Part shown: piece by piece, positions 32,826 to 42,224 of the stretch
Layout: every line of letters begins with the position of its first letter
Position numbering within the stretch: position 1 is the stretch's first letter
Assembly: GCA_023663635.1 (NCBI GenBank)
Contig: JAMPHD010000004.1
Coordinates: 1 to 64,000, forward strand
DNA: 64,000 bases
Direction: 5' to 3'
DNA from: Acetatifactor muris
GTDB taxonomy: Bacteria > Bacillota > Clostridia > Lachnospirales > Lachnospiraceae
Made by a program: the position numbers and the translations under genes
The notes under the pieces: model-generated
Told to the model about the DNA's origin: nothing
Databases searched by the model: none
The model's input: only the letters and a program-made list of their open reading frames with translations

Positions 32826-35800
32826 TCACAGAGTCGCGATGTCCACCAGGGTCAGCTCTTTCCCCGCGTTCTCCAGACTGGTCACCAGCGCCCCCGCCGT
32901 GTCCATGGCGGTGATGCAGTTGACTCCCGTCTCTATGGCCGTCCGTCTGATCAGGAAACCGTCTCTGGATTTATCCCGTCCCTGCGTGGGGGTGTCGATC
33001 ACCACATCGATCTTGTGGCCCAAGATCAGATCCATCACCGTGGGGGACTCCTGCGAGATCTTGTTGACCTTTCTGGCCTTCACGCCCGCCTCGTTCAGCG
33101 CCGCCGCCGTGCTCCTGGTGGCGTAGATGGTATAGCCCAGTTTCTCGAACCGCCGTCCGATGGCGATGGCCTCTCCCTTGTCCGCGTCCTTCACGGTGAT
33201 GATCATCTGCCTGTACTTGGGCAGATTGACCCCCGCGCCCAGGAAAGCCTTGTAGAGCGCCTCGTGAAAATCCTTCGCGATGCCCAGACATTCTCCCGTG
33301 GATTTCATCTCGGGCCCCAGACTGATCTCCGCCCCCCGGATCTTCTCGAAAGAAAACACCGGCATCTTCACGGCATAGTATTTGGCCTCCGGCTGCAATC
33401 CCGGCTCATAGCCCAGTTCCCGGATGGTCTTGCCGATGATGACCTGCGTGGCCAGATCCACGATGGGGATTCCCGTCACTTTACTGATATAGGGCACCGT
33501 GCGGGAGGATCGGGGATTGACCTCGATCACATACACATCCTCCCCCTGCGCGATGAATTGTATATTGATCAGGCCCTTCACATGCAGAGCCTTGGCCAGT
33601 CTCTCGGTGTAGTCCGCGATCTTGTCCTTGATGAGCTTGCCGATGGTGGGCGCGGGATACACGGAGATACTGTCTCCGGAATGCACGCCCGTCCGCTCGA
33701 TATGCTCCATGATCCCGGGTATGAGGATATCCGTCCCGTCGCAGACCGCATCCACCTCGATCTCCTTGCCCTGCAGATATTTGTCCACCAGAATGGGATG
33801 ATCCTGCGCGATCCGGTTGATGATGGCCATGAACTCCTCAATCTCCGCGTCGGAGATGGCGATCTGCATTCCCTGTCCGCCCAACACATAGGAAGGGCGC
33901 ACCAACACGGGATATCCCAGTCTGTTGGCCACCTCCTTGGCCTCCTCGGCGGTGTATACCGTGCCGCCCGCCGCGCGGGGTATCTTGGTCTGTTCCAGGA
34001 TCCGGTCGAAGAGCTCCCTGTCCTCCGCGGCGTCCACATCCTCCGCCTTGGTGCCCAGAATGGGCACTCCCATCTTCATCAGACTCTCGGTGAGCTTGAT
34101 GGCCGTCTGTCCGCCGAACTGTACCACCGCTCCGTCCGGATGCTCTATGTTGACGATCGCCTCCACGTCCTCCGGCGTCAGCGGCTCGAAATACAGCTTG
34201 TCCGCAATGTCAAAATCCGTGCTCACCGTCTCCGGATTGTTGTTGATGATGATGGTCTCATAACCCGCTCTCGCAAAAGCCCATGTGGCGTGTACGGAAC
34301 AATAGTCAAATTCAATGCCCTGGCCGATGCGGATGGGACCGGAGCCCAGGACCAGAACCTTCTTGCGCCCCGCAGTCTCCCCAGCCACGGTGATCCCCCC
34401 GGCCTCACACTCCCCGCCGAACACGGAATAGTAATAGGGAGTGGCTGCCGCAAACTCCGCGGCGCAGGTGTCCACCATCTTGTAGACGGCTCTGATGCCG
34501 TTGGCATGGCGCATCTCTTTGACCTCGGTCTCACTCTTCCCCACAAGCCCCGCGATCACATGGTCGGGAAACTCAAGCCGCTTGGCCTCCCTGAGCAGAT
34601 CCGAGGTGAGGGGCCCTTTTCTCAAAGCCTGTTCCATCTCCACCAAGACGGCGATCTTGTCTATGAACCAGGTATCGATCATGGTGATCTCGTGGATGTC
34701 CTCATAGCTCACGCCCTTGCGGATGGCCTCCGCGATCACCCAGATCCGTTGATCGTCCACGAGTTTCAGCCGCTCCTTCAGCTCCTCCGCGGAGAGCTCC
34801 GAAAAGTCATAGCTCATCAGACTGTCCACATGCTGTTCCAGAGAGCGGATGGCTTTCATCAGAGCGCCCTCAAAATTGTCACAGATACTCATGACCTCGC
34901 CCGTGGCTTTCATCTGGGTGGTCAGCGTCCGCTTGGCGGTGATGAATTTGTCGAATGGCAGCCTTGGAATCTTCACCACGCAGTAGTCAAGCGCCGGCTC
35001 AAAGGCCGCATAGGTCTTGCGCGTGATGGCGTTTTGGATCTCATCCAGCGTGTATCCCAACGCGATCTTGGCCGCCACCTTGGCGATGGGATATCCGGTG
35101 GCCTTGCTGGCCAGCGCGGAGGAACGGCTCACACGGGGATTGACCTCGATGACACAATACTCAAATCCGGTGGGATGCAGGGCAAACTGCACATTGCATC
35201 CCCCCGTGATCTTCAACTCGTCGATGATCTTCAGTGCGGAGGTGCGCAGCATCTGGTACTCCTTGTCGCTCAGCGTCTGGGAGGGCGCCACCACGATACT
35301 GTCCCCGGTATGTACGCCCACCGGGTCGATATTTTCCATATTACATACGGTGATACAGTTGCCCGCGCTGTCCCGCATCACCTCATACTCTATCTCCTTC
35401 CAACCCGCGATACAGCGCTCCACCAGGACCTGTCCCACCCGGGAGAGACGCAGGCCGTTTTCCAGGATCTCCTCCAGTTCCACCCGGTTGTGGGCGATCC
35501 CGCCTCCGGAGCCGCCCAGAGTGTACGCCGGCCGCAGCACCACGGGATAGCCAATGGTGTCGGTGAACGCAACGCCGTCCTCCACGGACTCCACCACCTT
35601 GGAGGCGGCACAGGGCTCCCCGATGCGCTCCATCAGATCCTTGAACTCCTGACGCCCCTCCGCGTTGCGGATGGTCTCCGCCGTAGTGCCCAAGAGACGG
35701 ACATTGTGGGAGGCCAGAAAACCTGACTCCTCCAACTCCATACCCAAATTCAGACCCGCCTGTCCGCCCAGAGTGGGCAGGATGCTGTCGGGCTTTTCCT

Positions 35801-36038
35801 TTTCAATGATCTGTTCCAACACCTTGGCGGTCAGGGGCTCGATATACACCTTGTCCGCAATATCTCTGTCCGTCATGATGGTGGCGGGGTTGGAGTTGAC
35901 CAGAATGACCTCCACGCCCTCCTCCTTTAAGGAGCGGCAGGCCTGTGTGCCCGCATAATCAAACTCTGCGGCCTGACCGATCACAATGGGACCGGAGCCT
36001 ATGACCATGACACGTTTCACATCGGGATTCTTAGGCAT
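32826..36038 (-). CDS. carB: Carbamoyl-phosphate synthase large subunit
   Basis: 1070-residue synthetase subunit that makes carbamoyl phosphate from ammonia, bicarbonate and two ATP for pyrimidine and arginine synthesis. It has the internal duplication of the family. Each half starts with a biotin-carboxylase-like ATP-grasp domain (VMVIGSGPIVIGQAAEFDYA near residue 13, VLVLGSGPIRIGQGIEFDYC near 550). An oligomerisation domain lies between, and an allosteric MGS-like domain at the end contains IDVVIDTPTQGRDKSRDG. ATG 36038 is preferred because GGAGG lies 8 bp upstream; the in-frame GTG at 36047 is part of that site. It overlaps the end of carA, so the two subunits are translationally coupled. 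Confidence 0.97.
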   Translation of the reverse strand: MPKNPDVKRVMVIGSGPIVIGQAAEFDYAGTQACRSLKEEGVEVILVNSNPATIMTDRDIADKVYIEPLTAKVLEQIIEKEKPDSILPTLGGQAGLNLGMELEESGFLASHNVRLLGTTAETIRNAEGRQEFKDLMERIGEPCAASKVVESVEDGVAFTDTIGYPVVLRPAYTLGGSGGGIAHNRVELEEILENGLRLSRVGQVLVERCIAGWKEIEYEVMRDSAGNCITVCNMENIDPVGVHTGDSIVVAPSQTLSDKEYQMLRTSALKIIDELKITGGCNVQFALHPTGFEYCVIEVNPRVSRSSALASKATGYPIAKVAAKIALGYTLDEIQNAITRKTYAAFEPALDYCVVKIPRLPFDKFITAKRTLTTQMKATGEVMSICDNFEGALMKAIRSLEQHVDSLMSYDFSELSAEELKERLKLVDDQRIWVIAEAIRKGVSYEDIHEITMIDTWFIDKIAVLVEMEQALRKGPLTSDLLREAKRLEFPDHVIAGLVGKSETEVKEMRHANGIRAVYKMVDTCAAEFAAATPYYYSVFGGECEAGGITVAGETAGRKKVLVLGSGPIRIGQGIEFDYCSVHATWAFARAGYETIIINNNPETVSTDFDIADKLYFEPLTPEDVEAIVNIEHPDGAVVQFGGQTAIKLTESLMKMGVPILGTKAEDVDAAEDRELFDRILEQTKIPRAAGGTVYTAEEAKEVANRLGYPVLVRPSYVLGGQGMQIAISDAEIEEFMAIINRIAQDHPILVDKYLQGKEIEVDAVCDGTDILIPGIMEHIERTGVHSGDSISVYPAPTIGKLIKDKIADYTERLAKALHVKGLINIQFIAQGEDVYVIEVNPRSSRTVPYISKVTGIPIVDLATQVIIGKTIRELGYEPGLQPEAKYYAVKMPVFSFEKIRGAEISLGPEMKSTGECLGIAKDFHEALYKAFLGAGVNLPKYRQMIITVKDADKGEAIAIGRRFEKLGYTIYATRSTAAALNEAGVKARKVNKISQESPTVMDLILGHKIDVVIDTPTQGRDKSRDGFLIRRTAIETGVNCITAMDTAGALVTSLENAGKELTLVDIATL

Positions 36039-37230
36039 TTGCTGCACCTCCTTCGCGGATCATACTCACAAATCTGTCGAACAGATAACCCGTATCCTGC
36101 GGTCCGGAACAGGCCTCCGGATGAAACTGCACCGTGAAGATCCTCTTGCCCGTATAGGAGAGGCCCTCGTTGGTGCCGTCGTTGACATTGACGAAGGCAG
36201 GCACCGCGATCTGGGGATCCAACTTGGCCGCGTCCACCACATACCCGTGGTTTTGGGAGGAGATATAGACCCTCCCCGTGGCCAGATCCTTCACCGGATG
36301 ATTGCACCCCCTGTGCCCGTATTTCATTTTGTAAGTGTCCGCCCCCGTGGCCAGCGCCATGAGCTGATGGCCCAGACAGATGGCAAAAATGGGGATCTCC
36401 GTATCGTACAGCTTGCGGATCTGTCGGATCACAAACTCACATTCCTTCGGATCCCCGGGGCCGTTGGACAGCATGATGCCGTCCGGGGCATCCGCGATGA
36501 TCTCCTCCGCGGGAGTGAGCGCGGGATAGACCGTCACGTCACAGCCCCTCTCCGCAAGGGAACGGGCGATATTTCTCTTGGCGCCCAGATCCAACAGCGC
36601 CACCTTAAGCCCCGCTCCGCTTAATTCCCGCACCAGAGAGGGCCTCGGCTCCCGCACGCCCCGCGCGTAAGCCTCTTTGTCAAACCGCGCGGCGCCGGAG
36701 AGCGGACCGTTCTGCGCCAGATCCGTGGTTCCTTTGATCGTGTATTTGGCGGAGCAGGTCGCCCGCTCCACCACATTCCCCGTGGTGTAGGCCTTGAGTT
36801 TGGGCAGGATCCGTTCCAAATCGTAATTCTCATCGGTGGTGATCATGCCGTTCATGGTGCCCTTCTCCCGCAGGATCACGGTGAGCGCTCTGGTGTCAAT
36901 GCCGGCGATGCCGGGCATCCCATTCTCCTCCATAAATTCTTGAATTGTCACATCACTTCTGAAATTGGATGAAATGCGGGAGAGCTCCCTCACGATCAGG
37001 CCGTCCGGCCATATTTTGGAAGATTCCATATCGTCTCTGCAGATACCGTAATTGCCGATCAGCGGGTAAGTCATACACACGGCCTGTCCCGCGTAGGACG
37101 GGTCGGTCAGGACCTCCGGGTATCCCGCCATGGACGTGTTAAACACGATCTCACTGATAATCTCTCTGTCGGCGCCGATCTGTGTCCCGGTAAACACAGT
37201 GCCGTCCTCCAAAATCAAAAATGCCTTCAT
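36031..37230 (-). CDS. carA: Carbamoyl-phosphate synthase small subunit (glutamine amidotransferase)
   Basis: 399-residue subunit that hydrolyses glutamine and channels ammonia to CarB. The N-terminal CPSase small domain begins LILEDGTVFTGTQIGA and has FNTSMAGYPEVLTDPSYAGQ. The class I amidotransferase domain starts near residue 205 and holds the nucleophile Cys in FAICLGHQLMALA and the His/Glu pair in VQFHPEACSGP, so the triad is complete. ATG 37230 has GGGAGG upstream. The promoter lies at 37294-37322. The 57-base leader is too short for a PyrR attenuator, and none was seen. Confidence 0.96.
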   Translation of the reverse strand: MKAFLILEDGTVFTGTQIGADREIISEIVFNTSMAGYPEVLTDPSYAGQAVCMTYPLIGNYGICRDDMESSKIWPDGLIVRELSRISSNFRSDVTIQEFMEENGMPGIAGIDTRALTVILREKGTMNGMITTDENYDLERILPKLKAYTTGNVVERATCSAKYTIKGTTDLAQNGPLSGAARFDKEAYARGVREPRPSLVRELSGAGLKVALLDLGAKRNIARSLAERGCDVTVYPALTPAEEIIADAPDGIMLSNGPGDPKECEFVIRQIRKLYDTEIPIFAICLGHQLMALATGADTYKMKYGHRGCNHPVKDLATGRVYISSQNHGYVVDAAKLDPQIAVPAFVNVNDGTNEGLSYTGKRIFTVQFHPEACSGPQDTGYLFDRFVSMIREGGAANA

Positions 37231-37626
37231 ACCGTATTCCTCCCCGGCTGAACCCGTTTGTGCCCAAATATCTGTCTATGCTCAAATTGTCTCATTATAA
37301 CACACAACAAAAGCGGGTGCAAGTACCGATTTGCATGATTTTAGGAATGATTCAAAGTGGGGCTATGGCGGGGAAAGGTTTCCCGCCGGAGCTGGTACCG
37401 CGATAGTCCATGCTCCCTTTCCGATTCCGGTTATCATGTGAGCCTAAGAGTAAAATAAAATTAAGAAAAAGTTTCCGCACATATCTTTCCTATTCATCTT
37501 GAAGTGTATTATAATTGGCATATCTCAACAGTCATTATTTTCAGAAAAACCAAGTGCGATGAGAGCCATATGGATATGCAAATGAGCAAGGATAAAACTT
37601 GCTTTGAGAGGAAAGGCGACATAAAT
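37231..37626. other. 396-bp divergent intergenic region (carA / repeat lipoprotein)
   Basis: Holds the carA promoter on the minus strand (37294-37322). On the plus strand there is a TATAAT at 37510-37515, about 110 bp before the lipoprotein start, with only a weak -35. AT content rises in 37440-37530. No further gene or structured RNA was recognised. Confidence 0.6.
37294..37322 (-). promoter_or_regulatory. Promoter of carAB
   Basis: -35 TTGCAC (37317-37322), 17-bp spacer, -10 TATAAT (37294-37299) on the minus strand, with the expected start near 37287. Confidence 0.85.
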
Positions 37627-38733
37627 ATGAAACGGTTCACCCATATTATGTTGAAAAAAGTGGTAATATTGCTGTTTCCGGCGTTTGCGGCGGCATCTCT
37701 CGTTCTTGGCGGATGCGGCGCAGCTGGAGAGACCGGTGTCACAACCGGGGATCCCAACGGTATAATGGAAAGCACGGAGGAAACGCGGGGATTTGAGGAG
37801 AGCATAGACACGGAGGCCGGCGCGGACATGACAGACAGTGCAGAAACCGGGGATTCCGCGAGTGAGTCTGAACGTTTGGATCTGAAATTGTCGGAAGACG
37901 ATAAACCGCAAAATCAGGCCGGAGCAGATGATCTCATAATGTCAAGAAGGATGGAATGGGAATATGACGATGCGGGGAACCTGACGAAAGAAGCATCCTA
38001 CAGTTCCGACATGAGCCTTTATTGGCGATACGAATATGTGTATGATGTCTTGGGGAACCTGACGAAATGGACAGACTACGATTCCGACGGGACTAAATTG
38101 GAATAGAATGAGTACGAGTATGACATCTCAGGAAACCGGACAAAATCCTCACATTACAATATTATTGGGGATATTTTGAATTGGGCGGAATATGAATACG
38201 ATGAGTCGGCGAATATGACAAAGATGGTATGCTATGATTCCGATGGGTACATTCTCGATTGGACGGAGTATCTGTATGACAAGTCGGATAACAAAATAAA
38301 AGATATATCCTACCGTCCCGAGGGGACCATTAAATATTGGCACGAGTATGAATATGATATCTCAGGGAACCGGACGAAAGACATATCTTACAGTTTGGCG
38401 GGAAACATTAACTATCGGTATGAGTATGAGTATGACAGTTCGGGGCACATGGCGAAATATGAGATATACAATTCTAATGGGAAAATCGAGGGGCGTACGG
38501 AATATGAATATGACAATTTAGGAAACCGGACGAAAGAAATATTCTATCGGCCCGCCGGGGACATCGGGTATCGGTGTGAGCATGAATATGACGAGGCAGG
38601 GAACATGACGAAGGAGACATACTACGATTCCAACGGGTTTATTGGATATAGGAGCGAGTATGAATACGACGAGTCCGGGAACAAGACGGCAGAGAGCTTG
38701 TATGCAAGAATCCCTGCGATGACAACAAAATAA
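37627..38733 (+). pseudogene. YD-type repeat lipoprotein interrupted by an in-frame TAG
   Basis: ATG 37627 opens a lipoprotein signal (lipobox LVLGGC). An acidic Ser/Thr/Glu linker follows, then ten repeats of 26 residues with the pattern x-x-EYEYD-x-x-GN-x-TK-x-x-x-Y-x-x-x-G, related to RHS/YD repeats. After two repeats a TAG codon at 38104-38106 stops the frame, but the same frame then continues with eight more intact repeats to 38733. The TAG sits exactly at repeat position 1, which is W or R in most other copies, so one G-to-A change from TGG explains it. It is either a fresh nonsense mutation, a truncated 159-residue lipoprotein, or a readthrough product. A sequencing error cannot be excluded. 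Confidence 0.85.
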
Positions 38734-38805
38734 AACACACTTTGAAAATCAAATACAGTTGGTTTCTCCCTGTGAGTTTATAAGAAAAATGGAGGCGGAT
38801 GGGTT

Positions 38806-39033
38806 ATGATGAACACAGCGGAATTAATGGAACAGGGTATTGCCTGTCTTATTGAAAAATTGGGTGTACTTGATGCGGAGCATTTTATTTCAATGCTTAA
38901 AAGAGATGATTTTGATTATACCGTATGGCAAAGAGAATATTATGATAGAATGGGAACGGATGAATTTATGGAGAAAGCATCTGCTTATGCTGACACTCAT
39001 CCGTACAAGGGTAACGCGAAAATTATTCTTTAA
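38806..39033 (+). CDS. Small conserved hypothetical protein
   Basis: 75-residue, acidic, helical protein (EQGIACLIEKLGVLDAEHF, then FDYTVWQREYYDRMGTDEF). I recognise the pattern LGVLDAEHFIS...DYTVWQ from small uncharacterised proteins, some of which sit beside toxin-like genes, but no partner is seen here. Start ATG 38806 (or 38809) follows GGAGG at 10-13 bp. It lies between the broken repeat lipoprotein and tRNA-Val. No function is assigned. Confidence 0.6.
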   Translation: MMNTAELMEQGIACLIEKLGVLDAEHFISMLKRDDFDYTVWQREYYDRMGTDEFMEKASAYADTHPYKGNAKIIL

Positions 39034-39116
39034 TAATTATAGCATTACCGTTTATGGCGTTGATCCCATAATCCAAAGAAGGACAGAACATGAATGTGAC
39101 AAGCCCGAAAAAGAAG

Positions 39117-39144
39117 TTGCAATATTGAACCGGTATGTTATAAT
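39117..39144 (+). promoter_or_regulatory. Promoter of tRNA-Val (GAC)
   Basis: -35 TTGCAA (39117-39122), 16-bp spacer, -10 TATAAT (39139-39144). The tRNA begins 9 bp after the -10 box, so the leader is minimal. Confidence 0.75.
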
Positions 39145-39153
39145 AAACTTAAT

Positions 39154-39227
39154 GGAAACATAGCTCAGCTGGGATGAGCGCTCGCCTGACTAGCGGGAGG
39201 CCAAGGGTTCGAGCCCCTTTGTTTCCA
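39154..39227 (+). tRNA. tRNA-Val (anticodon GAC)
   Basis: 74-base cloverleaf. Acceptor GGAAACA/TGTTTCC, D arm GCTC/GAGC, anticodon stem CTCGC/GCGGG with loop CTGACTA (GAC), and T loop TTCGAGC. CCA is not encoded, and a T-run follows at once. It is the second valine acceptor in the window and reads GUC/GUU codons. Confidence 0.92.
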
Positions 39228-39239
39228 TTTTTTATGTCT

Positions 39240-40676
39240 CTAAAATCTGTTTCTCCTCATTCCCCTCAAGACCACCGCCGCCACCGCGGCAGCCACCACC
39301 CCCACGGACACATTGCTGACAAGCATCACGATTCCCACGCTCTCGGCTCCGAGGGTGGTAAAACGCTGCAGTGCCCACAGCACCGGTATGCGGAAGATGA
39401 ACACTCGGGAAAAGTTGATGGCCAGGGTGAGTTTGGTCTTGCCCAATCCGTAGAGCAGGGACATGACCGCGGAGTTGACTCCCAAAGTCAATGCCCCCAA
39501 CGCCTCATATTGATAGACGTCCATGATCAGTTGGTGAAACTGCGGATCGCCGCCGTCAAAGAGCCCTGCCAGTTGGTCCAGGCCGAGCAGAGTCAATGTC
39601 ATAAAGACTCCCCCGATGATCAGATTGAGGATCAGCACGCGCCAAAACGCGGCCACAGCCCGCTCCGGCTTGCCCGCCCCCATATTTTGGCTGATGATGG
39701 AGGCTCCGCCCTCCTGTATCCCGTTCTGCGGGTTGGTGTTGATGCCGCCCAGATTATTGGAGACGCCCAATGCTCCCACCGTCAGCTCCCCGTAGGACAC
39801 GCTCATGGCGTTGACCACGGTCTTGCCGAAGGCGAAGGCCATCTTCTCCACCATCACGGGGAAGGACTGGCTCAGCATGGGGCCCACCACCTCCCGTTTC
39901 AGCGTCACCGCCTTCAGGGAGAAACCAAAGGCATTGTCCGACTCCATGAGTCCCCTCGCCACGCCGAAGATCATCAGGCACACCTGAGAGATGAGAGAGG
40001 CCCATGAGATCATCACCAGATCGCCCTCCAGTCCGTAGACGAAGAAGGCCGTGAGTCCCAGTTTCACTCCGATCACCATCAGATTCAGATACATGATCCT
40101 CCCGGAATTGCCTCTGGCCCGCTCCACGGAGATGTAGACCCCGTTAAAGACCTGCACCACCAGACACACCAGTTCCACCCGGAAATAGGCGCATCCCTCC
40201 TCGATCAGCGCGGCCGGCGTGCCCGCCAGAGCCAGAAATTCCTCCACAAAGGGGAAAATGACCGCCAGAATGACCAACCCGGTCACCACGCAGATCGCAT
40301 AGAGACTGCTGACCCGTCGCTTTACCATCCGGTAGTCCCCCTCGCCGTAGGCGCGGCTGATCTTAATGCCGGATCCCACCGCCAGTCCCGCGCCGATGGA
40401 GCTTAGGAAGATACTGATCTGGGACAGATATGCCACGGCGGACACCGAGCGGCTGCTGATATGGGACGCCATCATGGTATCCAATATCTTAAAAAGCTGA
40501 TTGAGACTCTGGTAAAAAGCCAAAGGCAGCCCCACGGACAGGATCACCTTCCACAGACTGCCATTCAGACTTCCCTCTCTGAAATTCGTGTCTTTGCCGG
40601 ACAATTCCGCTTTTACATTTTCCATGTCATCCCGGCGGCACTCATCCGTGCCATTTATCTCATTCCTTTCCATCAT
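39240..40676 (-). CDS. MATE-family efflux transporter
   Basis: 478-residue membrane protein with about 12 helices in two homologous halves. Each half has a MATE-type start (WKVILSVGLPLAFYQSLNQLFKILDTMM; VVGPMLSQSFPVMVEKM), with NGIQEGGASIISQNMGAG in helix 7-8. It should export cationic compounds using a Na+ or H+ gradient. The ATG at 40676 has only a weak Shine-Dalgarno but overlaps the 3' end of the EAL/HDOD gene by 17 bases, so translation may be coupled. ATG 40625 is an alternative. Substrate unknown. Confidence 0.9.
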   Translation of the reverse strand: MMERNEINGTDECRRDDMENVKAELSGKDTNFREGSLNGSLWKVILSVGLPLAFYQSLNQLFKILDTMMASHISSRSVSAVAYLSQISIFLSSIGAGLAVGSGIKISRAYGEGDYRMVKRRVSSLYAICVVTGLVILAVIFPFVEEFLALAGTPAALIEEGCAYFRVELVCLVVQVFNGVYISVERARGNSGRIMYLNLMVIGVKLGLTAFFVYGLEGDLVMISWASLISQVCLMIFGVARGLMESDNAFGFSLKAVTLKREVVGPMLSQSFPVMVEKMAFAFGKTVVNAMSVSYGELTVGALGVSNNLGGINTNPQNGIQEGGASIISQNMGAGKPERAVAAFWRVLILNLIIGGVFMTLTLLGLDQLAGLFDGGDPQFHQLIMDVYQYEALGALTLGVNSAVMSLLYGLGKTKLTLAINFSRVFIFRIPVLWALQRFTTLGAESVGIVMLVSNVSVGVVAAAVAAVVLRGMRRNRF

Positions 40677-41895
40677 CCGTGATCAGGTTCCTATACCACT
40701 CAAGCGCCTCCGTGTACACGTTCTGCACAGCATCCATGGACATATTCTGCAGAACCATCAGCCTGGACACCTCCTGCCAGTTGGCGTTCTCATACTCCAA
40801 CAGGAATTCATACACCGGCGCCAGAGGCCCCTCTTTGTCCACCAGAGCCTGCTCGATATCGTCCGCCACTTTCATGATCTGCAGCGCTTCTTTCATGCTC
40901 TTCTCCAAGATCACATCCAACACGGAGAACAGTCCCATGAGGAACAGCTCTTCCTTCTTGGCGGCCAGACCAAAGCTCCCCGCGAGATTCTCCGCGAATC
41001 TGGCCCGCAGCAGCGACAGTCTGGTGACCTCACTGGGCTTATCCGCATAGAGCTCCCCCGCCACCGCCGTGTTGATCCAGCGTTTCAACTCCTTTTGGCC
41101 CAACATGGCCGCCGCGTGGCGGATGCTCGTGATCCCGGAGTTGACCGTCATACGGTTCACCATGCCGAGCAGGGAGATCGTCAGCGCGGTATCCCGCCCG
41201 ATGATATCCGCCGCCTGCTGCAGGTCAAAGTCGTTTGCGTTCACCACATTCAGCAGTTGAATGTAGTTTAACTTCAAAGGCGCCACCTTGTTGTGGCCTC
41301 TGGCCACGGGCAGTCTGTAGAAATTGCCCTCGTAGAGGCTGTATCCGCCGGTCTCCTTCAGAGATTCAAAGATCTTGTTGGTGTCGATATTGCCCGCGCA
41401 CAGTTTCACGGAAGGGAAGAGTTTGCCAAAATAGATCTTCGCCTTGTCGATGGCGATCTTGCGGTTGTTCAGGAACACATAGTCCATCAGAGCCAAGATC
41501 TCCCGATAGCTCTCAAACTCCGAGACAGCCAACTTGCGGATGGCTAGCTTGAATCCCTCTTCCTTGAGCTGTTTCAGCCTGTCGATATACATCTCGACAG
41601 GCGGGACCGTATTGTCGATCAGAAATACGATCTGCTCCGGAGGCGCGTCACACTGGGCCTCCAGATCCGCCAACACGGAGATATTGGTCACGGGCACGAA
41701 GATCTCCTTTCCGTCGGACAAGGTCTCGATCCCCACACTGCGGATCAGCTCCAACCCCTCCACACGGGCGGCTCCGTCGTGCTGACCCGTCCCCAACATG
41801 GCCGGGTTCAACAGATAATTGTGTTTCTGTGTGAATATGGAATACGCACTCACAGCCATATTCTCATCAAACAGTGGAATAAGAACAGCTAACAT
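40660..41895 (-). CDS. EAL-like / HDOD-domain signalling protein
   Basis: 411-residue protein of the YuxH type. The N-terminal 200 residues resemble an EAL fold but lack the Glu-Ala-Leu motif and most metal ligands, so phosphodiesterase activity on cyclic di-GMP is unlikely. The C-terminal part is an HDOD domain (from about LNVVNANDFDLQQAADIIG, with SLLGMVNRM and ITSIRHAAAMLGQKELKRW), an HD-like fold without the catalytic His-Asp pair. Such proteins act as signalling adaptors. ATG 41895 has GGAG at 8 bp. It lies 5 bp behind the 101-residue unknown gene and overlaps the MATE gene, forming a small operon downstream of purL. Confidence 0.88.
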   Translation of the reverse strand: MLAVLIPLFDENMAVSAYSIFTQKHNYLLNPAMLGTGQHDGAARVEGLELIRSVGIETLSDGKEIFVPVTNISVLADLEAQCDAPPEQIVFLIDNTVPPVEMYIDRLKQLKEEGFKLAIRKLAVSEFESYREILALMDYVFLNNRKIAIDKAKIYFGKLFPSVKLCAGNIDTNKIFESLKETGGYSLYEGNFYRLPVARGHNKVAPLKLNYIQLLNVVNANDFDLQQAADIIGRDTALTISLLGMVNRMTVNSGITSIRHAAAMLGQKELKRWINTAVAGELYADKPSEVTRLSLLRARFAENLAGSFGLAAKKEELFLMGLFSVLDVILEKSMKEALQIMKVADDIEQALVDKEGPLAPVYEFLLEYENANWQEVSRLMVLQNMSMDAVQNVYTEALEWYRNLITDDGKE

Positions 41896-41900
41896 ATCAC

Positions 41901-42206
41901 TCACTCCTCTCCGTCTTTTCTTTTGAGCATCCACGTCAGATCCTGCACATCACTGATAATATTCGCGCGGGCATACAAAAGATTCTCCTTCCCCCACGCC
42001 AACTTGACGATCTCCCCAAACACCTGCGCCAATTCTTCCTCCGACAGCTCCCTGTCGTTGACAAAACCCAAAGTGCGCGAATACTGAAAGCCCTGACTTT
42101 GAAGGTAATCACTGATATCCCGCACGATATTGTACCAGTTGGCCCCCAACTCCTCTATGGCCTCCACATTCGGCGCAAAATAAATCTGTGTCTGCTTTCC
42201 GTCCAT
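41901..42206 (-). CDS. Hypothetical 101-residue protein
   Basis: Small soluble acidic protein (QIYFAPNVEAIEELGANWYN, then LSEEELAQVFGEIVKLAWGK). No membrane segment, signal or known motif is recognised. ATG 42206 has AAGGGGG nearby. It lies 18 bp after purL and 5 bp before the EAL-like/HDOD gene, so it is probably co-transcribed with both and might be a partner of the HDOD protein. Family unknown to me. Confidence 0.65.
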   Translation of the reverse strand: MDGKQTQIYFAPNVEAIEELGANWYNIVRDISDYLQSQGFQYSRTLGFVNDRELSEEELAQVFGEIVKLAWGKENLLYARANIISDVQDLTWMLKRKDGEE

Positions 42207-42224
42207 ATGTACCCCCTTGACTGC

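Noticed and set aside
31971-35726. A 1251-codon open frame on the plus strand
   Set aside because: It is antisense to carB and the superoxide dismutase gene. The composition (His, Leu, Gly, Arg) is that of a shadow frame and no motif is present.
37231-37287. PyrR attenuator in front of carA
   Set aside because: The leader after the promoter is only about 57 bases, without the alternative stems an attenuator needs.
38840-39163. A 107-codon frame overlapping the 75-residue gene
   Set aside because: It is shifted relative to the better-supported gene, lacks a Shine-Dalgarno, and runs into tRNA-Val.
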